Of a DNA stretch of 64,000 bases, positions 8,589-18,441 are shown piece by piece. Numbering within the stretch: the stretch's first letter is position 1; every line of letters starts with the position of its first letter. The position numbers and the translations under genes are program-made. The stretch covers positions 186,001 to 250,000 of the forward strand of contig CAVTWD010000015.1 in the NCBI GenBank assembly GCA_963738325.1, written 5' to 3'. This DNA is from CAVTWD01 sp963738325 (GTDB lineage Bacteria; Actinomycetota; Acidimicrobiia; Acidimicrobiales; Ilumatobacteraceae). The notes under the pieces are model-generated. The model was not told the DNA's origin and searched no databases. It saw only the letters and a list, made by a program, of their open reading frames with translations.

Positions 8589-9558
8589 ATGAAGGCGGCT
8601 GTGTTCTACGAGACCGGTGGCCCCGAGGTCTTCCGCTACGAAGACGTCGCCGATCCGGCGGTGCGGCCCGGAGGCGTGCTGATCGACGTGGCCGCCATCG
8701 GCGTCCAGGGCGGTGACCTCCTCCACCGCCAGGGCGGGGTGCTCGCCACGACCCCGCACGTGGTCGGCTACCAGGCGGCCGGCCGCGTGCGCGAGGTCGG
8801 CGACGGCGTCACCGGCTTCGCGGTCGGGCAGCCGGTGGTGGCCACGATGGGCTACGGCTCGCATGCCGAGGTGGTGAGCGTGTCGGTGCGGACGACGTGG
8901 GCGGTCCCCGACGAGATGCCGCTGGAGGTGGCGGCCGGCATCCCGATCGAGTTCGGCACGGCCGACGACTGCCTCTTCGAGTTCGGCCACCTTGAGGCCG
9001 GCGAGCGCGTGCTCGTCCAGGCTGGTGCCGGTGGCGTGGGGCTGGCCGCGATCCAGCTCGCCAAGGCCGCCGGGGCGACCGTGCTCGCCACCGCCTCGAG
9101 CGACGAGCGACTCGGCCGACTGCACGAGTACGGCATGGACCATGGGATCAACTACACCACCGCCGACGTGGTGAGCGAGGTGCTCCGGCTCACCGATCGC
9201 GAGGGCGTCGACCTCGTCGTCGACCCGGTGGGAGGCCGCACCCTGGAGGCCAGCATCGCCGCCCTCGCCTACCGGGGGCGCATCAGTTGGGTCGGGCCGC
9301 GCCGGCCGCGAGGACCGCCCGCCCGACGTCTGGCCGATCATGCAGAGGAACGGCTCGCTCACGGGCGTGTTCCTCGGCGCCGAGATGGCCCGACGCTCAG
9401 AGCGCACCCACGCGATGATCGAACGACTCATCGCCCGGGTCGCGGCCGGCGAGCTGCGAGTCGTCATCGACCGCACCTTCCCCCTGGCCGATGCCGCCGA
9501 CGCCCACCGTTACATCGAGAGTCGCCAGGCCTTCGGGCGGGTGCTGCTGGTCCCCTGA
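8589..9558 (+). CDS. Zinc-independent quinone oxidoreductase (MDR superfamily), single-base frameshift
   Basis: NADPH:quinone oxidoreductase-like enzyme of the medium-chain dehydrogenase superfamily, about 323 residues once joined. The N-terminal GroES-like domain runs from MKAAVFYETGGPEVF. The Rossmann dinucleotide motif is VQAGAGGVGLAAIQLAKAAG. No structural-zinc cysteines are visible. After GRISWVG the frame is lost: an extra C at 9297-9298 moves it, and similarity resumes with MQRNGSLTGVFLGAEM and ends in the family-typical HRYIESRQAFGRVLL. The indel is probably an error. Confidence 0.87.
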
Positions 9559-9704
9559 GGGATCGCGCCCGTCCTCACGGGCGGCCGGAACCAGTCGGCT
9601 TTGCGTGCAGGTTTCGCTCGGTTCGCAACCTGGTTCGGGAGGGGGGGCCGGATCTCGGCGGCGCATCCGCGCCAATCGACCTGAGTCCGGGGCCCATCGG
9701 CCGG

Positions 9705-9710
9705 TACCGT
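9705..9710 (+). promoter_or_regulatory. -10 box of leuS
   Basis: TACCGT seven bases before ATG 9718; leaderless arrangement. Confidence 0.4.
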
Positions 9711-9717
9711 CTCGGTG

Positions 9718-12546
9718 ATGGCCGACGACGAGGCGCCCCGCTTCCGCTACACCGCCACGCTCGCGGGGGAGATCGAAGCCCGTTGGCAGGACCGTTGGGA
9801 AGCCGACCACGCCTTCGAGGCCCCGAATCCCGCGGGCCCGCTGGCTGACCCCGACGCGGTGGCCGGCCGCCCCAAGCTCTACGTGCTGGACATGTTCCCG
9901 TACCCCTCGGGCAGCGGGCTGCACGTCGGCCATCCCCTCGGCTACATCGGCACCGACGTCTACGGGCGCTACAAGCGCATGACGGGTCACAACGTGCTGC
10001 ATGCCCTCGGCTACGACGCTTTCGGCCTGCCCGCCGAGCAGTACGCCGTGCAGACCGGCGAACACCCGCGGGCCACGACCGAGGCCAACATCGCCACCAT
10101 GCGGCGCCAGCTCCGCCGCCTCGGGCTGGCCCACGACGCCCGGCGCAGCGTCGCCACCACCGACGTCGGCTTCTACCGCTGGACGCAATGGATCTTCCTG
10201 CAGATCTTCAACTCGTGGTACGACACCGACGCCGACCGGGCCCGTCCTATCGACGACCTCATCGCCCTCTTCGCGTCGAGCGCCCGGGCCACCCCCGACG
10301 GCCGACCGTGGGCCGAGCTCAGCTCCACCGAGCAGCGGGCACTCGTGAACGCGCACCGTCTCGCCTACATCTCGGAAGCCCCCGTCAACTGGTGTCCCGG
10401 GCTCGGCACCGTTCTGGCCAACGAAGAGGTCACCGCCGACGGACGAAGCGACCGCGGCAACTACCCAGTCTTCAAGCGTTCCCTGAAGCAGTGGATGCTG
10501 CGGATCACGGCTTATGCCGATCGGCTGCTGGCCGATCTGGACGGTCTGCAGTGGACCGACTCCATCAAGCTGATGCAGCGGAACTGGATCGGTCGCTCGG
10601 AGGGCGCGCGCATCGACTTCCCCATCGAGGCCGGGGGGACCGAAGGGGTGATCAGCGTCTTCACGACTCGCCCCGACACGCTGTTCGGAGCCACGTACAT
10701 GGTGCTGGCGCCCGAGCATCCCCTCGTCGACGAGCTCGTCGCGCCCACGTGGCCCGCCGACACGCCGTCATCGTGGATGGGCGGGGCGGCCACGCCCAAG
10801 GCGGCGGTCGAGGCCTACCGACGCGCCGCGGCGGCGAAGACCGACGTGGAGCGCCAGGCCGAGAGCCGCGAGAAGACCGGCGTCGCCATCGGCGCCCATG
10901 CCCTCAATGCGGCGACGGGTGAGCGCATCCCCGTCTTCATCGCCGACTACGTCCTCATGGGGTACGGGACGGGCGCCATCATGGCGGTACCGGGCCAGGA
11001 CCAACGCGACTGGGATTTCGCCGAGCGCTTCGGGCTGCCGATCATCCGCACAGTCGAGCCCCCTGCAGGCTGGGACGGCCAAGCCTACGTCGGCGAAGGT
11101 CCGGCCATCGCCTCCACCTTCCTCGATGGTCTCCTGGTGGCCGATGCGAAACGGGCGATCATCGAATGGTTGGAGCGCGAGGGCTTCGGTCAGGGGGCCG
11201 TGACCTACAAGCTGAGGGACTGGCTCTTCAGCCGCCAGCGCTATTGGGGCGAGCCGTTCCCGATCGTCTACGACGAAAGCGGCCTTCCCATCGCCCTGCC
11301 GGAATCGATGCTGCCGGTGACGCTGCCCGACATCGACGACTACTCGCCACACGCCTACGACCCCGACGACGAGAACACCGAGCCCGTGCCCCCGCTGGCG
11401 CGGGCCGAGGCCTGGGCCGCCGTCGAGCTCGACCTCGGTGACGGGCCGAAGCAGTACCACCGCGAGCTCAACACCATGCCGCAATGGGCCGGCTCGTGCT
11501 GGTACGAGTTGCGCTACCTCGACCCGACGAATGAAGACGCCTTCGTCGACCCGGTCGTCGAGCAGTACTGGATGGGTCCACAGCATCCGGGCGACCCGGG
11601 AGGCGTCGACCTCTACGTCGGCGGGGTCGAGCACGCCGTGCTGCACCTGCTCTATGCCCGGTTCTGGCACAAGGTGCTGTTCGACCTCGGCCACGTGAGC
11701 AGCTCCGAACCCTTCCGCCGGCTCTTCAACCAGGGATACATCCTCGCCGCGGCCTATCTCGACGAGCGGGGCATCTACGTCGAGGCCACAGACGTCGAGG
11801 AGCGCGACGGCGGCTTCTTCGTGGGCGAGGAGGAGGTGACGCGTGAGTGGGGGAAGATGGGCAAGAGCCTGCGCAACGCGGTCGCCCCCGACGAGCTGTA
11901 CGACGAGTACGGAGCGGACACGATGCGGCTCTACGAGATGGCGATGGGCCCGCTCGACGTCTCACGCCCGTGGGCGACGCGCGACGTCGTGGGCATGTAC
12001 CGCTTCCTCCAACGTCTCTGGCGCAACCTCGTCGACGAGCAGACGGGCGCGATGCGCGTGGTCGACGCACCGGCTGACGACGAGACCCGCCGGCTGCTGC
12101 ACCGAACCATCGCGGGTGTTCGCGCCGACATGGAAAGCCTGCGCTTCAACACGGCCATCTCGAAGCTCATCGAGCTCAACCATGCCATCACCGCGTACGG
12201 CGATCGCGGGACGCCGCGCGAGATTGCCGAACCGCTCGTGCTGATGCTGGCGCCGCTGACCCCGCACGTGGCCGAAGAGCTCTGGGAACGCCTCGGCCAC
12301 GACGAGTCGCTGGCCTACGAGCCGTTCCCTGCCGCCGACGCGACTCTGCTCGTCGAGGAGACACTGGAGCTGCCGGTGCAGGTCAACGGCAAGGTACGGG
12401 CCCGCATCACCGTGCCCGCCAACGCCGCGAGCTCCGCCGTCGAGGCCACTGCGCTCGCCGATGAACGGGTACGCACGCTGTTGGACGGCCGCGAGCCGAA
12501 GAAGGTGATCGTCGTGGCCGGGCGAATGGTGTCGATCGTGGTGTGA
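9718..12546 (+). CDS. leuS: Leucyl-tRNA synthetase
   Basis: Class I aminoacyl-tRNA synthetase charging tRNA-Leu. The HIGH motif appears as HVGH (residues 69-72) after the LeuRS-typical MFPYPSGSGL. The CP1 editing domain contains TTRPDTLFG and the GTGAIMAVPGQDQRDWDFA region. The KMSKS motif is KMGKS (713-717), and the anticodon-binding and C-terminal domains close the protein at 942 residues, a normal to slightly long size. ATG 9718 is chosen over the adjacent GTG 9715 for -10 box spacing. The 2.8-kb frame is uninterrupted, which contrasts with the many frameshifted neighbours. Confidence 0.98.
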   Translation: MADDEAPRFRYTATLAGEIEARWQDRWEADHAFEAPNPAGPLADPDAVAGRPKLYVLDMFPYPSGSGLHVGHPLGYIGTDVYGRYKRMTGHNVLHALGYDAFGLPAEQYAVQTGEHPRATTEANIATMRRQLRRLGLAHDARRSVATTDVGFYRWTQWIFLQIFNSWYDTDADRARPIDDLIALFASSARATPDGRPWAELSSTEQRALVNAHRLAYISEAPVNWCPGLGTVLANEEVTADGRSDRGNYPVFKRSLKQWMLRITAYADRLLADLDGLQWTDSIKLMQRNWIGRSEGARIDFPIEAGGTEGVISVFTTRPDTLFGATYMVLAPEHPLVDELVAPTWPADTPSSWMGGAATPKAAVEAYRRAAAAKTDVERQAESREKTGVAIGAHALNAATGERIPVFIADYVLMGYGTGAIMAVPGQDQRDWDFAERFGLPIIRTVEPPAGWDGQAYVGEGPAIASTFLDGLLVADAKRAIIEWLEREGFGQGAVTYKLRDWLFSRQRYWGEPFPIVYDESGLPIALPESMLPVTLPDIDDYSPHAYDPDDENTEPVPPLARAEAWAAVELDLGDGPKQYHRELNTMPQWAGSCWYELRYLDPTNEDAFVDPVVEQYWMGPQHPGDPGGVDLYVGGVEHAVLHLLYARFWHKVLFDLGHVSSSEPFRRLFNQGYILAAAYLDERGIYVEATDVEERDGGFFVGEEEVTREWGKMGKSLRNAVAPDELYDEYGADTMRLYEMAMGPLDVSRPWATRDVVGMYRFLQRLWRNLVDEQTGAMRVVDAPADDETRRLLHRTIAGVRADMESLRFNTAISKLIELNHAITAYGDRGTPREIAEPLVLMLAPLTPHVAEELWERLGHDESLAYEPFPAADATLLVEETLELPVQVNGKVRARITVPANAASSAVEATALADERVRTLLDGREPKKVIVVAGRMVSIVV

Positions 12547-12571
12547 GGCCGGCTCGTCGCCGCACCCTTGC

Positions 12572-12577
12572 TATCGT
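12572..12577 (+). promoter_or_regulatory. Possible -10 box of tRNA-Ala
   Basis: TATCGT 12 bases upstream of the first base of the mature tRNA. Confidence 0.3.
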
Positions 12578-12589
12578 GCATCGGCTCAC

Positions 12590-12662
12590 GGGGCTGTAGC
12601 TCAGTTGGTAGAGCGCTTCCATGGCATGGAAGAGGTCAGGGGTTCGATTCCCCTCAGCTCCA
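12590..12662 (+). tRNA. tRNA-Ala (anticodon GGC)
   Basis: 73-nt cloverleaf: acceptor GGGGCTG pairs with CAGCTCC plus discriminator A; D-arm GCTC/GAGC; anticodon stem CTTCC/GGAAG around loop ATGGCAT with GGC at 12623-12625; T-arm AGGGG-TTCGATT-CCCCT. CCA is not encoded. It follows leuS on the same strand, and its 3' half is duplicated in degenerate form at 24518-24581, so it is the probable integration site of the downstream island. Confidence 0.97.
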
Positions 12663-12688
12663 CGCCATTTTCCCAGGTCATACCCCTT
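12620..12688 (+). repeat. attL-like segment: 3' half of tRNA-Ala plus flank
   Basis: 69 bases from catggcatggaagagg through the tRNA end and on to cccaggtcataccccttc. A 64-base degenerate copy in direct orientation lies at 24518-24581. Similarity continues about 25 bases beyond the tRNA, so the copies share more than a tRNA gene. Confidence 0.65.
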
Positions 12689-12816
12689 CTTCCCGCTGCC
12701 CCCCTGTAGGCGACAGTGCGCCGTAGGGTGCCAAACTGGGTGCTTACCGGGCCCTTCTGCGCGAGCCTGGCTCGCGCTGCTCTCTCGCCCGACTTTGCCG
12801 CAACGCGCTCCCGCTT

Positions 12817-13173
12817 TCACTCGTCTTGGCCGGAACGCGCTCGGTACGCCCGCGCCGCCGCGGCGCGGTTCATGTGGCTGGGCCGGTCGGCTTGGTCGGG
12901 GAAGAGCGGTTGCGCCCGGCGTGCGGCGGCGGCGATGGCCGCACCGTCCAAGGTAACCGCGGTCTCGGGGATGCCGTATGCCGGCCACTCGACCACCAAC
13001 TGGACGTCGCCTCCGTCCCGAAGAGGCCACGCCCAGTACTCGGACTGGGTCTCCCATACGGTGCCCCCGCCGCCGTGGTCCTCAAGGCCGTGGGTTGCCT
13101 CGGAATCGGCGACCTTGAGCGGATGCCAGTCGAGGTCTTCTAGGTTCGTGGCCTGCCCTCCGACGAGAGTCAC
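12817..13173 (-). CDS. Conserved actinobacterial protein of unknown function
   Basis: 118 residues from GTG 13173. The pattern SEYWAWPLRDGGDVQLVVEW, then AYGIPETAVTLDGAAI and AAARRAQPLFPD, resembles short hypothetical proteins scattered through actinobacterial genomes and mobile regions (W-P-L ... W-P-A-x-G-I ... A-A-x-R-A). No catalytic motif, signal peptide or membrane helix is visible. It is the first gene of the island and is read toward the tRNA. Confidence 0.5.
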   Translation of the reverse strand: MTLVGGQATNLEDLDWHPLKVADSEATHGLEDHGGGGTVWETQSEYWAWPLRDGGDVQLVVEWPAYGIPETAVTLDGAAIAAAARRAQPLFPDQADRPSHMNRAAAARAYRARSGQDE

Positions 13174-13598
13174 CTATCACCTGGCGGACCGCGGAACCAG
13201 GATGAGCGTCACACCGACGGAGATCGAATGGGGCTTCGGGTACGACCTCGATGAGGTCGAGGACTACCTAACCGCACTCGGGCCGCCGGCTGATCGGCGG
13301 CCCGGATGGTCGGCGGCCCTCGCTAGGCCCCTCCGCTACGCCGCCCTCACCCTCTCAGCCTTCCGTTCCGCTCGGGTCAGCCCACCCCACACGCCGTGAA
13401 CTGACACAACCGAACACACGCGCGCCGTCAAGCACCACGATCACCCGTTCGCCCGACGAAGCCACCTGAACACTTACGAACAAGCGCCCAGATTGCCCCT
13501 GATCGCGAGCCGCCCCGAGCGGCACACATGCGCCGGGTAGGTCTGCCGCAGATTGGCGGCATCGGATGTGCCTCGGGGACCGGAGCTTCCAGCCGTCG
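13174..13598. other. Gap with a strong GC hairpin, no supported gene
   Basis: A perfect 10-bp stem (CGGGCCGCCG, loop gctgat, CGGCGGCCCG) sits at 13279-13304 without a T tract; it could end transcription or be a palindrome of the island. A frame on the plus strand from 13202 (MSVTPTEIEWGFGYDLDEVE) looks protein-like for about 30 residues but degrades into arginine/proline-rich sequence, so it is not called. Confidence 0.4.
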
Positions 13599-14011
13599 TC
13601 ACTCGGGGTCGGGCGGGCGGTAGGCCTCCTGCACCATCTGGTCGATGTCGGCGCCGTCCGGTCGATCAGCTCCATGTAGAGGCGGCCCCACGCGATTTGC
13701 TCACCCTCGATCCCCATCACCGTGACTCCCCGCATGGCAAACGGCGAACCATCGGTGTGAGTCCCCCGCCAGCACCATTCTCCGATCTCGACACCGTCAT
13801 CGGTGACCGCAGACAACAGGAGCTCCGCGTTGAACCCGGAAACGCCAGAGAAAACGCTCGACCAGTTCTCTCTCACCTTGCCACTGCCCTCGAACGCCCG
13901 GCTGGGGTGGGCTGGCTGCTCGCTTCGATAGTCGGGTGCGAAACAGGCAACAAAGGTATCGAGGTCGTGTGCGTTCATCGCTGCGAGCAACCGGTTCATC
14001 ACGACGCCCAT
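13599..14011 (-). CDS. SnoaL/NTF2-like protein, single-base frameshift
   Basis: Cone-shaped alpha+beta barrel protein of the SnoaL-like superfamily (ketosteroid-isomerase fold), about 137 residues when joined. The start at 14011 has a strong ribosome binding site (GAGGAGGAGGT). Features: MNRLLAAMNAHDLDTFVACF, DYRSEQPAHP, then WGRLYMELIDR. After this a base is missing near 13657-13659 (CC where CCC is expected on the plus strand), and the frame resumes as GADIDQMVQEAYRPPDPE before a stop. Substrate unknown. It is one of three proteins of this fold in the window. Confidence 0.7.
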
Positions 14012-14313
14012 GACCGACCTCCTCCTCACTCGCATGGCAGTCATATCGCCGGCTTACCCCTGTGACGACAGCCCGATCCCGCTGCGGCCGGCCCTGTCCG
14101 GAGGACGCGTTGCGGCCGCGTGGCCCGGTTTCGTCCGTCTCCGCGATCGTCCCTCGCTCGGTGAACGCATAACGGCAGCCCTGTGCGGCTGAGCGCGCCG
14201 GGTTCGCGAATCCGAGACCGACCAGAAAGGCGATCCAGACTGACGCCTTCTACACGCGAGCAGGCTTCGGCCTTCGGGCTCGAGCAAAGTGCCTGCCGCT
14301 CATGATCGGCACC
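14012..14313. other. Gap without a supported gene
   Basis: About 300 bases between two minus-strand genes. The frames present are Arg/Pro-rich shadows with no family resemblance; no repeat or promoter could be identified with confidence. Confidence 0.4.
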
Positions 14314-14613
14314 CTACGGGGTGATCTCGTAGACGACATCGAAGTTCCGGAACGTCCGCTCGTCGCACAACGCCGCCATACGCTCGGCCATCTGCGTGGT
14401 GTCGTCCCGGTCGGAGTTCTCCATCGCTTCCTCAGCGGAGGCGAACCAGGCGACGATCCGGTACGTGTTCGGGTTGTCCCGATCCCTCAGGTGTACGACG
14501 CTCGTCGGCTTGGGGCCTCCAGCGGTCCGCCGCTTCTCGATGAACGCATCACCAACGGCACGGAGTTCCTCGTACTTCGTCGTCGTCAACTCGATCGTCT
14601 GAACGAAGTCCAT
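14314..14613 (-). CDS. ABM-like dimeric alpha/beta-barrel protein, putative
   Basis: 99 residues from ATG 14613, which has a good ribosome binding site (GGAGGTAGCGGG). The predicted order beta-alpha-beta-beta-alpha-beta (FVQTIELTTTKYEELRAVGD, TSVVHLRDRDNPNTYRIVAW, FASAEEAMENSDRDDTTQMA, FRNFDVVYEITP) matches antibiotic-biosynthesis-monooxygenase-like ferredoxin-fold proteins. No cofactor-binding residue can be identified. It is an intact gene in an otherwise damaged island. Confidence 0.6.
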   Translation of the reverse strand: MDFVQTIELTTTKYEELRAVGDAFIEKRRTAGGPKPTSVVHLRDRDNPNTYRIVAWFASAEEAMENSDRDDTTQMAERMAALCDERTFRNFDVVYEITP

Positions 14614-15072
14614 CCCGCTACCTCCACGGCTCGACAGGGTGGCAGCCTCCAGCAACCGGCGCCCGCCGTCAACAGGGCAACTGCCGGGCACAGAGGAGGG
14701 CCCAGCAGATGACGATCCGCGAAGCGTCGGAACGCGCCGAGCGCGCCCGAGCGGCAGTGCGCATCGGCGACGCCGTCTACCGCCAGGTCCTCCTCGCTGA
14801 CACCACCCGCTGACGAGCGGGCCAGGAGGGCAAACCAGGGGCGACGCACAAGCTCCAGTGCGGGCAGCTGAACCCTGAACATGAACACCGACACTTCGGA
14901 GAAAGCCACTCCCGGACCCACCACCCCGCCACGCCGCGCCCCGCGCCGTCTCCCCCGCGCGACCTGACACCTGGCCTTGACAACCGACAGGATTCGATCC
15001 GGACAGACCGAGCGCTCGCGTACGCGGTTGCGTTCCGGTGCCAGTGACAGGCTCGCCGTCTACGCTGCGTCG
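14614..15072. other. Gap with one possible 34-residue ORF
   Basis: ATG 14709 opens a 34-codon frame (MTIREASERAERARAAVRIG ... LADTTR) ending at 14813. It is helical and charged but has no ribosome binding site or known relative; it could be a gene remnant. The rest shows nothing but the exporter promoter at its right edge (TACGCT, 15061-15066). Confidence 0.3.
15061..15066 (+). promoter_or_regulatory. -10 box of MFS exporter
   Basis: TACGCT six bases before ATG 15073; leaderless arrangement. Confidence 0.45.
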
Positions 15073-16724
15073 ATGTCTACCGACGCGGCAACAGGGAGCG
15101 CGGAGACCGTCTCCAGCGCGGCCTCGGTCGTGCTCGTCACCCTGGCCTCGGCGCAGTTCCTGATGACCCTCGACACGTCGGTGATGAACGTGTCGATCGC
15201 GACCGTCGCCACGGACGTGGGAACGACGGTGACCGGTATCCAGACCGCGATCACGATGTACACGTTGGTCATGGCTGCGTTCATGATCACCGGCGGGAAG
15301 ATCGGCCAGATCATCGGTCGCAAGCGTGCGTTCGCGATCGGCTCCGTCATCTACGGCTGCGGGTCGTTCACCACAGCCATCTCGCCGAGTCTGCGGTGTT
15401 GTTGTTCGGCTGGTCGTTGCTCGAAGGGCTCGGCGCGGTGCTCATTCTCCCAGCTTTCGTCGCGCTCGTCGCGACGAACTTCGCGCGGGATGCGCGGCCG
15501 CGTGCGTATGGGTTGGTTGCGTCGGCCGGCGCGATCGCGGTGGCCGCTGGACCGCTCATCGGCGGGTTGTTCACGACCTACGCGTGGCGCTGGGTGTTTG
15601 CAGGTGAGGTCCTGATCGTCATCGTCATTCTCTTGCTGGCGCGGCGAATTGCCGACACACCCGCCGAGCACGACGTCAAGCTCGACCTCGTCGGAACTGC
15701 GCTGTCGGCACTGGGCCTCGGGCTCGTCGTGTACGGCGTTTTGCGGTCCGGTTCGTGGGGTTCGTCAAGCCGAAGCCGTACGCTCCGGAATGGCTCGGGC
15801 TGTCGCCGGTGATTTGGCTCATGACAGCAGGCGCAGTGGTGCTGCTCCTGTTCCTGAGCTGGGAAGACCGCCTCATCGCGCAAGGCAAGGAACCGCTCAT
15901 CAACCTTCCCCGCCTGCGCAACCCCGTCCTGCGCGGCGGCCTCATCGCTTTCATGTTCGAGTACATGCTGCAGGCCGGCCTCTTCTTCGTTGTCCCGCTG
16001 TTCCTGTCGGTTCGGTCGCGCTCGGGCTGTCCGCCATCGCCACCGGCGTGCGCCTCCTACCTCTGTCGATCATGCTGCTTCTCGCGGTGGTCGGCGTGCC
16101 GAAGCTCTTCCCGAACGCGTCGCCCCGACTCGTCGTCCGAGTCGGCTTCCTCGCCCTGTTCGCCGCCCTCGCCGTCATGGTCGGTCTGCTCGACATCAGC
16201 GCCGGGCCGGAGATCGTGACCTGGCCGATGTTGCTCGCTGGATTGGGTATCGGTGCGCTGGCTTCGCAGCTGGGCGCGGTCACCGTGTCGTCGGTGCCCG
16301 ACGAGCGCAGCGGCGAGGTCGGCGGTCTGCAGAACACGGTGACGAACCTCGGCGCGTCGATCGGGACGGCGCTCGCCGGCGCGGTGCTGATCTCGGCGCT
16401 CACGTCGTCGTTCTTCACCGGGATCGCCGACAACCCCGACGTCCCCTGATCGGGTCGTGTCGAACGCGCGAGGTTCAGCTCACGAGCGGCGTGCCGTTCG
16501 TCTCCGACAAGGACCTCGTGGCCGCGCTCGACGAGGCGCACGTCAGGCCCTCGGTTGCCGATGCCATCGTCGACGAGAACGCGGAGGCGCGCATCGACAG
16601 CCTGCGCGCGGCATTGGCGGTGCTGGCCCTGTTCTCGGTGCTCGCCTTCGTCGCTGCCCGTCGACTACCGGAGGTCCAACCGGGCGACCCGCGCTTCGCC
16701 GAGGCGCTGGTCACGACCGATTGA
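15073..16724 (+). pseudogene. DHA2-family MFS multidrug exporter with about five frameshifts
   Basis: A 14-TMS drug:proton antiporter of the EmrB/QacA group. It begins MSTDAATGSAETVSS and carries motif FLMTLDTSVMNVSIATVATD, then GGKIGQIIGRKRAFAIGS (motif A). The reading frame then changes repeatedly: a base is missing near 15392, near 15760 (G run) and near 16010, and one is extra near 16446 and 16468. Reading across these gives continuous exporter sequence (FGWSLLEGLGAVLILPAFV; VKPKPYAPEWLGLSPVIWL; LAGLGIGALASQLGAVTVSS; GLQNTVTNLGASIGTALAG) and ends PGDPRFAEALVTTD. Protein similarity is good between the indels, which points to sequencing error or very recent decay. Confidence 0.75.
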
Positions 16725-16849
16725 GCGCCTAGCCCCAGCGGAAGCCGTCGACCACCCTTCCTCGAGGTCTCGGGTAGGAGACGATCGTGCCGGAGGCAGA
16801 CAGGCAGGCGGCTCGGGCCGAGCGACGCCGGGCGGCGCTGGCGGCGCGA

Positions 16850-17063
16850 CCCGAGATGTCACCTCCGGGACGGGCCGCCGATCACCGTGGCATCTCGACG
16901 TAGAACGTGAACCCGCTCAGGCGCCGGAGCTCCGCGGCGTGGTCGCCGGGAACGTCTTGTTCGGCGTGGGTGGTTCGATCGCACCTCGAGGCGCCACGAT
17001 CCGCGTCGGTGACGTCGTCGATGTGCTCGAGATCCGCGTCGGTGACGTCGTCGATGTGCTCGA
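16850..17063 (+). pseudogene. Possible MOSC-domain C-terminal remnant
   Basis: One frame reads ELRGVVAGNVLFGVGGSIAP, then RGATIRVGDVVDVLE, which resembles the end of MOSC (molybdenum cofactor sulfurase C-terminal) proteins, where a VLFG...G.IRVGD segment is common. The last 11 residues are exactly duplicated by a 33-base tandem repeat. No intact gene can be built from the surrounding frames. Confidence 0.25.
16998..17063. repeat. Perfect 33-bp tandem duplication
   Basis: Two identical adjacent copies of a 33-base unit beginning gatccgcgtcggtgacgtcg (16998-17030 and 17031-17063). The length keeps the frame (IRVGDVVDVLE twice). Confidence 0.9.
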
Positions 17064-17111
17064 GGCGGCAGAACCCGCGTCCCGAGCGGATCGGGCGACG
17101 CGCGATCCTGA

Positions 17112-17474
17112 GGCATCCTCGTCATCGATGCCGCCAATGTGATCGGGTCCCGGCCGACTGGATGGTGGCGCGACCGCGCCGGTGCGGCGCGCCACCTGAC
17201 GGCCCGGGTCAGGCAGGCCGCGGCCGAGGGCAAGGTCGCCGCTCCTGTCGTTTTGGTGCTGGAGGGTCGGGCGAAGGCCGGCGTCGACGAGGGCCTGGTC
17301 GCCGGCGTCGAGGTGGTGCACGCACCGCGGGCCGGGGACGACACGTTGGTGAGCGTCGTCGCCGAGGCCGGCGAGTCGGTGTTGCTGGTCACCGCCGACC
17401 GGGCATTGGCCGAACGAGCGAAGCGCCATGGGGCGGAGATCCTGCGCCCCACGTGGCTGCTCGATCGGCTGTAG
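17112..17474 (+). CDS. NYN/PIN-like (YacP-type) nuclease-fold protein, 5' end uncertain
   Basis: About 120 residues: ILVIDAANVIGSRPTGWWRD, then RAGAARHLTARVRQ, LEGRAKAGVDEG and LLVTADRALAERAKRHGAEI. The Asp in VIDAAN and the later acidic residues DDTL and TADRAL match the metal-binding pattern of NYN-type RNA-processing nucleases. The frame is open only after a TGA at 17109-17111 and similarity starts with ILVID, so either the protein starts at GTG 17139, losing the first Asp, or a base is wrong just upstream. Role unknown; such genes occur widely in Actinobacteria. Confidence 0.6.
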   Translation, partial: GILVIDAANVIGSRPTGWWRDRAGAARHLTARVRQAAAEGKVAAPVVLVLEGRAKAGVDEGLVAGVEVVHAPRAGDDTLVSVVAEAGESVLLVTADRALAERAKRHGAEILRPTWLLDRL

Positions 17475-17890
17475 TCGCGCCGTCTGCAGGAGGATTGGCC
17501 ATGGACCTTGTGGCTGAATGCCCGGATCGGTGGGAACGGCCCCGGCGCAGCTCGAGTTCATCGCCGGTGCGATGAGCACCAGTGAAGCCGTCGTACGGCT
17601 CCGGGAGAGATCGGCGCGCGCAACGCCGACGAGCTCGACGGGCTCCTTGCTGTCGTCGAGGCCATCGGCATCCGAGGCGTCCCAATGGACGTGGCCGAAC
17701 TGGCCTTGCGGACTGCGCGATTGTGCGAGTGCTCACACCCTGGGCGGCGTCGCTTGCCAGGGCCGGAGGTTCGCTCTCGATGGTGCGGCAGAGCCCTGCG
17801 GTCCGGCGACTGTTGGCAATGGCCGAGCCGTCGCTTCTGTTGGATCGGGGCGAGCACGCGGGTCATTGACCCGACGAAGCCCGCCGGGCA
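17475..17890 (+). pseudogene. Broken ORF, unrecognised, possible STAS-like end
   Basis: Protein-like stretches lie in three frames: SVGTAPAQLEFIAGAMSTSE, then ARNADELDGLLAVVEAIGIR and PMDVAELALRTARL, then ARAGGSLSMVRQSPAVRRLL up to a stop at 17869. The last piece resembles the final helix region of STAS anti-anti-sigma domains. The frame changes near 17610 and 17725. I cannot reconstruct one confident gene. Confidence 0.25.
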
Positions 17891-17970
17891 GACCCTGTCT
17901 GTCAGGCTGACGTGAGACACCTGCGGTAGCCGACCATCCCTGCAGGGCGAGTCTGGAAGACGTAGACCCG

Positions 17971-18441
17971 ATGACCATGACGACTGCATCTCTGCTTGCG
18001 CGCGCCCATGATGGCGTGGTGGACGAGCCCGACCCGGCTGCCCGGCCTCGGCGGCGATCGTTCACCGCCGAGTACAAGGCCGAGATCCTCGACGAGTACG
18101 ACGCGTTGCCGGTCGGCTCGAGCGAGCGCGGGCGCGTTGCTGCGCCGCGAGGGCCTCTACAGCTCGCATCTGGCGGAGTGGCGCAAGGCTCGCGATGCCG
18201 GCGCCCAGCAGGGGCTGGCGCCGAAGGCGAAGGCGAAGTCGGTCGCCCTGAGCAGGTCGAGCTGGAGCGGCTGCGCCGCCGCAACGAACGGTTGGAGACG
18301 GAGCTGACCAAGACGAGATCGGCGCTCGATGTCATGGGAAAACTGCACGCGCTCTTGGAAGGGCTCTCCGAGAGCGCGGACACCGACCCGAAGCTCGAAG
18401 CGATGATCGAGCCGAACACTTCGATGAGCTTGAAGCGATGA
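17971..18441 (+). pseudogene. IS3-family transposase OrfA, two compensating frameshifts
   Basis: Helix-turn-helix protein of the two-component IS3 transposase. It reads RRRSFTAEYKAEILDEYDAL, then GALLRREGLYSSHLAEWRKA in a second frame, then the leucine-zipper-like ELERLRRRNERLETELTKTR back in the first frame. One extra G near 18130 and one missing G near 18236 cancel, so the open frame 17971-18441 persists while about 37 residues in the middle are out of frame. It ends at TGA 18439-18441, overlapping the next ATG. Confidence 0.75.

Noticed and set aside
12407..13057. 216-residue minus-strand ORF containing GNRTPDLFHAMEALYQLSYS
   Set aside because: This is the well-known spurious translation of the reverse strand of a tRNA gene; the tRNA-Ala at 12590-12662 explains it.
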